DNA of 28,009 nt from a virus, in IMG/VR virus record IMGVR_UViG_3300006638_000019, positions 1 through 28,009 of that record; one strand, given 5' to 3'. The stretch's first letter is position 1. Each line of letters opens with the position of its first letter. Shown here piece by piece: positions 21,931 through 28,009 of this stretch. The notes under the pieces were generated by a model. That model did not search any database, was not told where the DNA came from, and saw nothing but the letters and a program-made list of their open reading frames with translations. Position numbers and translations under genes: made by a program.

Positions 21931-23964
21931 TTACGGCCTGCGCCCCGATCCCGTTCCGATCCACAAAAATTCGCCTAGTCTCCAAAATGAACCAAGTCCA
22001 CTGCTACTTATAGATATTTGGGCAAATCTCCCACGGCCACGCACAATAATATACTCGGTTGTTCCCGCTATCCATGTAAAAGTCTGCGAAAACAAAGGAG
22101 TATCGTCCGGATAGTTTACCATATTTACAGTTATCTGTATAGAGGCACCAGATGTCGCCACAAAATCAGGAATCATGCGCTCAAGGAAGATAATAACCAA
22201 GCCTTCGGCGAGCTTGAAAAAGCCAGTGGTAATAGACGAGAGCATGGGAACACCATCGGCGTTGTTGGTATTTTCATGTTGCTGAATCAATGCATTGCCG
22301 TCCACACCTATAGGATTGTTTGACAGCACATCGTTCTGGTCAAACCAGGCGGTGCGCACAAGAGTTCCTTTGTCCCACACATTATCCACGTCATTGAATT
22401 TTATGTAGCTGTCTACTTCGCCGGAACCCGAAATTGACACAAAGAAATAAAAGAATTCATTGAAATGACTGTCTGAGGCAAGAAGGAATTTATCCTGCTC
22501 AGTAAAATTTGCATTTTGGAAGAAGAAGTCCCACACCGTGCATGGCAATGACTGAACGGCAGCTCCGTTAAACCGGTAAAACTGATTTATAGAGCACCAA
22601 TAGGCCACACCGCCGAGAACCCCGCACGACCTCATTGATATAAGTCCGCACCCCTGACCTATTTCGTTGAATCCGTAGACTAGCGGGAAGCCAATATACT
22701 GCTGAAGCCACACCCCGAGGTCTGTCCACAGCACCCCGTATTGCGGTCCTTGCAACCCACCGACAATCCTGCTGCCGCGCGAGAGCCGGAACGTACCAGC
22801 CTGATTCGTTGCCGAAGCTGTCCACACTGTAAGGTTCCCTACGTCGCACCATCCGATAAGCATCGGGTCCTGTGCACTGGTGTTGGGATCGGTTATGCCA
22901 TAAGCAATGATCTGTTGCTGCTGCATGGCAATAAATATGCCGGTAGCTACCGTCGGGGAATTATTGACAACAGTCGCAGGATTTTCAAAGAATCCTGAAG
23001 ACGGGTCCCATTCGTAGATAGCCCCACCAATCGGGCAGGCAATAAGGATTCTGCCAAATTGCCCCATGGTCCATTGCCGAAGCTGTGTCTGCGCTCCGGA
23101 TGTCCCACCCATACCCCACGGGCCAAGACCCCATCCGCCCTCGCCCCAGCCCCAGCCTGCCGCAACAGAGCTCGACACCAGCCCTGTCTGCAATAAATAC
23201 TGGATTCTTATGTATCCGCCGTTTTCATAAGCAGTTGTGGTGGTGTTCGCAGAACCCACTGCAGTTATGGTGAACGTATTTGCATCTAATACAGACTGGA
23301 CAACGTAGTTTCCGAGCAACGTGAGAGAGGCTATCGCCGTCGAAACATAGACGGTATAAACAGAGGTGAGTGCCGTGAACCCGTGATTGGCAAGCGTCAC
23401 AACGACGGTTGATTGGCCGCTATAAACATGGAATTGCGACATCAAACCGCCGCCGATTACATGAGAGGTCGCTGCAGATGCTGCCGTTATCGTATAGTGT
23501 GTGCCGTCGATAACGCTCTGGACCTGATAAAGTCCCTGCAGGATAATGCCGCCTACTGATACGTCAGAAGTAATATTTACCCAGTCACCGACAGCAGGGG
23601 CCGTTGTCGGGTCGTGCACAATGATGGTTGTCTGGCCGCTATAGGTGGAAAATGGGGGCGGATATCCGATATTATTGGTGGCATAAATAGGGGTGATGTC
23701 GTAAATAACCCCCTCATTATAAACCTCAAGACGTTGCTCTGTCCCCGCAGCTATATAGCCCACACCAGTTAGATCAGCCCATGCAAACAGGCCGCGACAA
23801 GTGCCAATAAGCGCCTGCGATGTGAGGCGAGACCATCCGCCCAATTTTTGAGCCAATCCCTGAAAAAATCGCATTAATTGCGAATTTGAGAAGCCCGACT
23901 CATTCAAGGTCTGCGACTTCTCGATGTTCACCCCCGGAATCATCTTTAAGGGTACTTGAGCCAT
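21931..23964 (-). CDS. tail/adaptor structural protein with tandem beta domains, 677 aa
   Basis: The start MAQVPLKMIPGVNIEKSQTL, then LMRFFQGLAQKLGGWSRL, is a conserved opening of podovirus-like structural proteins. Residues about 105-256 hold two copies of a beta domain of the FCCH-like kind (YSGQTTIIVHD... and YSGQSTVVVTLANHGF...), each ending in a V-x-S-V-x-D-x-x-x-(F/Y)-T-I strand, followed by YENGGYIRIQ. The C-terminal 420 residues contain WG/G-rich beta sheets typical of propeller-like tail hub or nozzle proteins (GAIYEWDPSSGFFENPAT, YWCSINQFYRFNG). GAGG is nine bases before the ATG. Structural function is confident; the exact part is not. Confidence 0.7.
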   Translation of the reverse strand: MAQVPLKMIPGVNIEKSQTLNESGFSNSQLMRFFQGLAQKLGGWSRLTSQALIGTCRGLFAWADLTGVGYIAAGTEQRLEVYNEGVIYDITPIYATNNIGYPPPFSTYSGQTTIIVHDPTTAPAVGDWVNITSDVSVGGIILQGLYQVQSVIDGTHYTITAASAATSHVIGGGLMSQFHVYSGQSTVVVTLANHGFTALTSVYTVYVSTAIASLTLLGNYVVQSVLDANTFTITAVGSANTTTTAYENGGYIRIQYLLQTGLVSSSVAAGWGWGEGGWGLGPWGMGGTSGAQTQLRQWTMGQFGRILIACPIGGAIYEWDPSSGFFENPATVVNNSPTVATGIFIAMQQQQIIAYGITDPNTSAQDPMLIGWCDVGNLTVWTASATNQAGTFRLSRGSRIVGGLQGPQYGVLWTDLGVWLQQYIGFPLVYGFNEIGQGCGLISMRSCGVLGGVAYWCSINQFYRFNGAAVQSLPCTVWDFFFQNANFTEQDKFLLASDSHFNEFFYFFVSISGSGEVDSYIKFNDVDNVWDKGTLVRTAWFDQNDVLSNNPIGVDGNALIQQHENTNNADGVPMLSSITTGFFKLAEGLVIIFLERMIPDFVATSGASIQITVNMVNYPDDTPLFSQTFTWIAGTTEYIIVRGRGRFAQISISSSGLGSFWRLGEFLWIGTGSGRRP

Positions 23965-23967
23965 ATT

Positions 23968-25251
23968 TTACGGCCTCGACGGAGTTGATTCCGGTGTCGG
24001 AGAATATGAACTCCAGTTTGGCCCCTGACCCTTCTGGCGCTGAATCTCAGAAAGCACGGACGCCTTCGACTTCTGGTATTCATTTTCCCATTTCGTGACA
24101 TCCGCACCAGGAGGAGCGCCTTGCGGTAAGTCGGCGTCCTTCTGATAAAGCATGCCGAACACCATACAGGCGTTCAGAAACAGATCGGGATAGGTCGTAG
24201 CAAGATAAGTGGTGGTGTTCGTGGCTGACATCGGGGCCGGACGAAACGTGCCGACAAACTGCACTATATAATTCTGGTCAGGAACGGGACCAACCTCCAG
24301 CGTGGTGTTATTCACCAATGCACCGTATTTCGGCACCCCCTGCTCGCTCAGGTCTGTGGGCCAGAGAATATCAAGCGCGTCCTTTGAAACTGGCTCTACG
24401 CGATTCTTAGTCCCACTCAGTGGATTGCCGAGATATTGGATAGCTATGACGTTGTTGTTCTCGAAAATCAGGTTTTCGGTATCAGAAGCGGGGGCCGGAA
24501 GATTAAAGGTGAATGTGGTTGCGGTCGGCGTGCTTGTGACCGTGTAATCCCCGGCAGTAATGTACGTCTTTGTTCCGAGCAGGGTGGTGACACCAACCGT
24601 TATGATGCTGCCTATGCTGAGGCCATGGTATTCGGCAGTCGTTGCCGTCACCTGAGCAGACCCAGACACCGTAGAATACCTGAACCCCGTATTTGCCCAT
24701 GTGATAGTCCCGGTAGCATTGGCTGGGCCGGTCAGTGTGTAAATCAATGACACACCAGGGGTGTTCAGCGATATAGACGCTATCTGGAATGGCCCCTGAA
24801 GAACAGACTGAGGCAGATACCCGTTGGTGCCGACTGCAGTCAATATATTTACCCACTGGCCAACCGAAATGAACGGGGTATTCGCATTTGAATCTGTAAT
24901 GCCGATTGTGTTGGTGTTTATGGACAGCGTGTAATTAATATTTCCGTTGGCCCCCGGCGAGGGTGTCTGGCTCAGAACATTCGGGTTCGTTATGATATTG
25001 GTGCCCTGCAAAACAATAGTAGTGGATGGCAAATCCACTACGCGCTGATTGGCTAAGGCGTTCGCTTCGTAAACCGTATCGCGTGTGTAGAGAAAGTCCA
25101 GCTCCCGGTAAATACGCTGCTCTCCGGAATCTATAATGCGCGGAAGGATATTATTGAAGTTCGTGTCATTGGAAGGCGTAGCGGAGGCTGCGTTGGTAAT
25201 TACCACCACCATCAAATCGCCAAGAGCAGTTGTCAGGTCTGAATATTGCAT
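23968..25251 (-). CDS. adaptor-like structural protein with tandem beta domains, 427 aa
   Basis: The N-terminal MQYSDLTTALGDLMVVVITN, then LPRIIDSGEQRIYRELDF, and the C-terminal YPDLFLNACMVFGMLYQKDA with a KWENEYQKSKASVLSEIQRQ helix fit the head-to-tail adaptor (tail-tube A / gp4-like) group, in which the two ends form a helical bundle. A pair of beta domains (about residues 120-274) is inserted between them and ends FENNNVIAIQYLG. The ATG overlaps the zinc-ribbon gene stop (TGATG). The adaptor assignment is by ends and context. Confidence 0.65.
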   Translation of the reverse strand: MQYSDLTTALGDLMVVVITNAASATPSNDTNFNNILPRIIDSGEQRIYRELDFLYTRDTVYEANALANQRVVDLPSTTIVLQGTNIITNPNVLSQTPSPGANGNINYTLSINTNTIGITDSNANTPFISVGQWVNILTAVGTNGYLPQSVLQGPFQIASISLNTPGVSLIYTLTGPANATGTITWANTGFRYSTVSGSAQVTATTAEYHGLSIGSIITVGVTTLLGTKTYITAGDYTVTSTPTATTFTFNLPAPASDTENLIFENNNVIAIQYLGNPLSGTKNRVEPVSKDALDILWPTDLSEQGVPKYGALVNNTTLEVGPVPDQNYIVQFVGTFRPAPMSATNTTTYLATTYPDLFLNACMVFGMLYQKDADLPQGAPPGADVTKWENEYQKSKASVLSEIQRQKGQGPNWSSYSPTPESTPSRP

Positions 25252-25559
25252 CAGTTTGGCACCGATATAGAATTAAAGGGGCCAGAGCCTGCGTTCTCTT
25301 CTGTTGCAAAAGGTTCGACACGCGGGTCCAGAACTGGCACTGGATCTGGCGGCAGCTTCACAGGGCGATTTCCTTGATACGGAACATCCATACACGGAGG
25401 GCAAACACGAAAGCGTGTGTTAGTGAGGGTATCCCCACGAAAATCATACTGGTATTGAAGTTTCGATAATTCCCACTGCTGGTTGCACCTATCGCATTGC
25501 CCATGGGCAACCCCATGATACGGATCGGGAGCATAGGAACCATGATATCTCCAGCTCAC
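25251..25559 (-). CDS. zinc-ribbon virion-region protein, 102 aa
   Basis: GTG 25559 follows AGGGGG with a six-base gap. The protein carries a two-pair zinc ribbon: CDRCNQQWELSKLQYQYDF and later FRVCPPCMDVPYQ, a pattern I recall as widespread among phage structural clusters (C..C....l...y.fr...L...r..VC..C.D.p). The tail is Pro-rich (PVKLPPDPVPVLDPRVEPF). Zinc coordination is read from the four cysteines. The exact role, perhaps a connector or scaffold, is unknown. It is coupled on both sides to adaptor-like genes. Confidence 0.75.
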   Translation of the reverse strand: MSWRYHGSYAPDPYHGVAHGQCDRCNQQWELSKLQYQYDFRGDTLTNTRFRVCPPCMDVPYQGNRPVKLPPDPVPVLDPRVEPFATEENAGSGPFNSISVPN

Positions 25560-25560
25560 A

Positions 25561-26769
25561 TCATCCCCCTATATTCCAGTACGGGCTGAGATTCGGTGCT
25601 AAAAATATTTCCGCCCTCTCTCTGTTTTCCGAAATAGCGGCTTCCCACGCCTCTTTCGCCATCGGCACCAGTACTTCTAACATCTTCTTTGCATATTTCA
25701 CCGCCAGTCTAACTGCCAAGCGCGCGCATAGAGCGTCCAGAAAAAGGAAATGCACATCCGGTATCTCATTCATACTGGGATTCGCATTCTGAATGCGGCG
25801 CATAAGATAAGTGCAAAGCATGTATGGGCCATTACCATCCGGCACCTGATAGAGCGTGACTGTCGGATTCACATTGCGCAGGAATAAGTATTGCGTGGGA
25901 ATGGTCTGGGTGAACTTGTCGGGGAATTGAGCATAATCCGTGCGACCGATCGGCGTGAGAATACGATCAATCGGATCTACATTATAGGATTGTGCCTGAA
26001 CGCGAAGCTGATTGTTATTTTCATATGCCTGTGCCGCACTGCTCGCAACCATATAGGTCTGGATGACAAAATTATTGAGGTCTATCACACTTGTGATTAG
26101 ATATGTTCCGTAAAGCGATAGCCCATCAACGCTCGTAGATGCTGCAACATTAAATAGCTGACCAGCGGCATACCCATGGTTGTTTAAAGTTATTTGCACC
26201 AGAGAGCTGGCAGAATTGGTGATAAACAAAGCAAGGGTTCCGCCCGTTGTTCCTGTGGTCCCATTACCGGTGGCTGCAAAGGTGAAAGTCGATGTGTTGA
26301 GCGTGTCGATGACCTCGTAATACCCCTCAAGCACCAGCCCATCAATATACACCGGGGTCACAATCTGGAACCACTGTCCGGGCAATAGCCCTGTGTTGTT
26401 TATGACTGCGGTGATGATATTGCTTCCGGCAGTCGTGGTAAAAGAAGGCGTGACGTTGAACTGGTTGGGAAGCTGGAACGTGCGTATATACGTGTCCAGC
26501 ATAGTCACGCAGTCGGTCGGAAGATTGTAGACTGATACTCCCTGCTGAAGGGGAATGAGGGTGGGTGTAGTATCTATCTTCCAAAGGAGGGGGACGAAAT
26601 TGTTTAGTGATTGCAGCTCTAAATTGAGAGAGCGCCTTCCGCTGACCATATGCTCCCCTGTAATCGCAGGGGGGCGCAATTCGATGCGATCAAAACTTTC
26701 GAGGAGAACATCCCCACACGAGAGGAAGTAGTCTGATTCACCTGATGTCTGCCCTGAAGTAGTAACCAT
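25561..26769 (-). CDS. adaptor-like structural protein with tandem beta domains, 402 aa
   Basis: The start (SDYFLSCGDVLLESFDRIEL, then RPPAITGEHMVSGRRSLNLE) is a conserved phage pattern, followed by TLIPLQQGVSVYNLPTDCVT. Residues about 106-260 carry the two beta domains shared with the next two structural genes and end in YENNNQLRVQ. The C-terminal about 110 residues are helical (FLFLDALCARLAVRLAVKYA, then MAKEAWEAAISENRERAEIF). The combination fits a head-tail adaptor or neck protein. Upstream, 44 bp separates it from the basic-protein gene. The ribosome-binding site is weak (GAAAGAG). Confidence 0.7.
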   Translation of the reverse strand: MVTTSGQTSGESDYFLSCGDVLLESFDRIELRPPAITGEHMVSGRRSLNLELQSLNNFVPLLWKIDTTPTLIPLQQGVSVYNLPTDCVTMLDTYIRTFQLPNQFNVTPSFTTTAGSNIITAVINNTGLLPGQWFQIVTPVYIDGLVLEGYYEVIDTLNTSTFTFAATGNGTTGTTGGTLALFITNSASSLVQITLNNHGYAAGQLFNVAASTSVDGLSLYGTYLITSVIDLNNFVIQTYMVASSAAQAYENNNQLRVQAQSYNVDPIDRILTPIGRTDYAQFPDKFTQTIPTQYLFLRNVNPTVTLYQVPDGNGPYMLCTYLMRRIQNANPSMNEIPDVHFLFLDALCARLAVRLAVKYAKKMLEVLVPMAKEAWEAAISENRERAEIFLAPNLSPYWNIGG

Positions 26770-26813
26770 TGCGCTCTTTCAATATGCGGACCAGCGCCGC
26801 TGGCGCAACGCTG

Positions 26814-27131
26814 TTATTTTTTATGCCACTTGGCCGCATTAGCTGCGAAGTTAGCTTCCTTGCCCAATGTGCCACCAGAATCTTTTTTCTCTTTCGCGTA
26901 CTCAGAAACAGTCTTACCGGCAGCTTTTGCCTTTGCAGTAAACTTGCCTTTGTTCTCCGGCTTTATATGAATACTGCCGCCTCTTGCCTTTTTATCCAGA
27001 CGATGTTTAGGTTTTTCACCATGCACCTTGCCTCCGCGCTTCTTTTTCTTAGGAGCGGGAGGCATATCCGGGGCATCACCATCGGGTTCGCTATCGCCAA
27101 TGTTATCAGGTTTAGAAGTATCGACAGCCAT
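26814..27131 (-). CDS. small basic virion-region protein with RGG motifs, 105 aa
   Basis: I use ATG 27131, one base after the upstream stop. Upstream in-frame starts lie inside that gene. An acidic N-terminus (KPDNIGDSEPDGDAPDMPP) is followed by KKKKRGGKVHG, RLDKKARGGSIHI and GKFTAKAKAAGKTVSEYAKE, then AANAAKWHKK. Excluding the N-terminus it is very basic and likely binds DNA or RNA. The RLDKKARGG segment repeats RMDKRARGG of the neighbouring 78-residue protein, which suggests duplication. By position it may be a packaged internal protein. Confidence 0.72.
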   Translation of the reverse strand: MAVDTSKPDNIGDSEPDGDAPDMPPAPKKKKRGGKVHGEKPKHRLDKKARGGSIHIKPENKGKFTAKAKAAGKTVSEYAKEKKDSGGTLGKEANFAANAAKWHKK

Positions 27132-27132
27132 T

Positions 27133-27369
27133 CTAGTCGTCCGATTTACCAATTTTAGCTTTCTCACTAAAACCAGCGCGCTCTTTTGACGGAGCTGCAC
27201 CAGACAGAGGGGATTTGGGTGTCATCACCTTGCCACCGCGCGCGCGCTTGTCCATACGCATCTTTGCAGCACCACCATGGGCGTGTGCCATCTTCTTTAC
27301 CTTGCCGCCCTTCTTGAGGGGTTCGTCGGTACCTTCTTCAGCACCGCCTTTTGCTTTGCACGATTTCAT
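27133..27369 (-). CDS. small basic virion-region protein with RGG motif, 78 aa
   Basis: AAGGAG lies seven bases before ATG 27369. The product (MKSCKAKGGAEEGTDEPLKK, GGKVKKMAHAHGGAAKMRMD, KRARGGKVMTPKSPLSG...) is rich in Lys, Gly and Ala with no hydrophobic core and is probably disordered. It shares R-M/L-D-K-x-A-R-G-G-x-V/I with the downstream gene. Likely virion or DNA-associated; there is no enzymatic motif. The upstream spacer (27370-27436) is 67 bp with AT-rich stretches but no convincing terminator or promoter. Confidence 0.72.
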   Translation of the reverse strand: MKSCKAKGGAEEGTDEPLKKGGKVKKMAHAHGGAAKMRMDKRARGGKVMTPKSPLSGAAPSKERAGFSEKAKIGKSDD

Positions 27370-27436
27370 CGGTATTCTCCTTGGGTTGGTTGATTAATAA
27401 GGTATTTTAACACTGTTTCGGCTGTTTTGCATCTGT

Positions 27437-28009
27437 TTATTTGGCATAGATAGATCCGCTCAATCCCTTTCGAGAGCTTAAGCCATGTCCCATAGAAAGT
27501 CCGGCAGGGGTAGCGCTGAGTCCCTTCCCGGCAGACACTCCGGTGCCTCCGCTGGAAGAAGAAGATCCATTAGATTTGAAACTTACTGTTGCGATGGCAT
27601 TTATTGTGAATGGAGCGTGGTTAGATTTTAAAGCGCCTTTGGCGGAAAATACGGCGTTCGGACTAAAAATTGCATTGCCCTTAGCGGTAGACTTGCCAAT
27701 GGAAGTGAACGAAGTACTTGCTGTCCACACCGCAGCTCCGTATGCAAAAGTAGGCGGGACAGTCGTGTAAGTTATCACAATCACGCCGTTCGCGCCGTTG
27801 CCACCGTTGCCGTAAGAAGTAGCAACAAGCGCGCCGCTTGCGCCACCGCCGCCGCCATAAAGGCCACCATTACCGCCAGTGCCGGAGGTCGATACGCTGG
27901 TGCCCCCGCTCCCGCCGCCGCCGCCGCCGCCAGAGCCCGCAGTCGCCCACGCGATGTCGGTCGAACCTGCACCGCCGTTATGCGCTGCAGCAACATTCCC
28001 GCCTGCACC
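27437..28009 (-). CDS. C-terminal part of a glycine-rich fibre-like virion protein
   Basis: The frame is open from the right edge for 190 codons to TAA at 27437-27439. The first about 75 residues are a glycine-rich run (GSGGGGGGGSGG, GGNGGLYGGGGGASGAL, YGNGGNGANG) that ends in VIVITY, the usual close of Gly-rich repeats in phage tail fibres and in related lectin-like proteins. The remaining about 110 residues are Ser/Ala/Lys-rich (TSFTSIGKSTAKGNAIFSPN, GALKSNHAPFTINAIATVSF), likely a small beta structure. The start is outside the window. It opens the visible leftward late operon. Confidence 0.75.
   Translation of the reverse strand, partial: GAGGNVAAAHNGGAGSTDIAWATAGSGGGGGGGSGGTSVSTSGTGGNGGLYGGGGGASGALVATSYGNGGNGANGVIVITYTTVPPTFAYGAAVWTASTSFTSIGKSTAKGNAIFSPNAVFSAKGALKSNHAPFTINAIATVSFKSNGSSSSSGGTGVSAGKGLSATPAGLSMGHGLSSRKGLSGSIYAK

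Noticed and set aside
26791-26822. Rho-independent terminator (CAGCG...CGCTG then TTATTTTTT)
   Set aside because: The T-run follows the stem only on the plus strand, but all genes here run on the minus strand. The five-pair stem with a 12-base loop is weak.
27781-28008. Separate Ala/Leu-rich minus-strand gene near the right edge
   Set aside because: It is another frame of the glycine-rich run. The frame giving GGNG...VIVITY continues without a stop into the 27437 reading frame and is the real one.

Overview
The window looks like most of the left part of a tailed double-stranded DNA phage genome (or intact prophage). There are no host housekeeping genes, rRNA or tRNA. Ribosome-binding sites are ordinary AGGAG types, genes are packed with ATGA, GTGA and TAATG overlaps, and the layout is two opposed blocks. 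Signs of a short-tailed (podovirus-like) phage of a Gram-negative, possibly alphaproteobacterial, host are inferential: two adaptor-like proteins, a very large internal protein with a transglycosylase domain, and no tape measure, tail tube or sheath gene in view. Terminase, portal, capsid and a DNA polymerase are not in the window and, for the head genes, probably lie beyond the right edge.

Layout. 1-1686 (+): a run of small unknown early genes, including a protein with 42 cysteines spaced exactly three residues apart, encoded by a 9-bp minisatellite. 4185-1756 (-): a 49-residue ribbon-helix-helix regulator followed by a primase-polymerase/helicase fusion. 4216-4263: overlapping divergent promoters with symmetric -35 boxes, which look like the switch between the leftward regulator-primase operon and the rightward operon. 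4293-11289 (+): a replication/recombination operon containing a DEDDh exonuclease, a Sak4-like RecA-fold ATPase, a DUF669-type ssDNA-binding protein, a Cas4-like Fe-S nuclease, an SF2 helicase, a Dam-type adenine methyltransferase and several small unknown genes, with a candidate structured RNA at 6731-6836. 11751-11258 (-): a 47-residue coiled-coil protein coupled to a RusA-type resolvase. A second, weaker divergent promoter region lies at 11761-11807. 12383-11994 and upstream to the right edge (-): the late block, read leftward from the edge: a glycine-rich fibre-like protein, two small basic RGG proteins, adaptor/tail proteins, a zinc-ribbon protein, a tail-fibre protein, a GNAT acetyltransferase, large internal/ejection proteins, two single-membrane-span proteins (one a holin candidate) and an M15 peptidase endolysin.

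How it fits together. The rightward block supplies recombination-dependent replication (Sak4 + ssDNA-binding protein + nuclease + helicase), primed by the primase-polymerase on the opposite strand, with RusA resolving branched DNA. The leftward block builds the virion and lyses the cell. The most unusual items are the Cys-tripeptide minisatellite gene and its 117-bp higher-order repeat, the symmetric divergent promoter with its hidden regulator, the candidate RNA, a tandem beta-domain pair shared by three neighbouring virion proteins, a zinc module shared between the nuclease and a small neighbour, and an RGG-type short motif recurring in five virion-region proteins.
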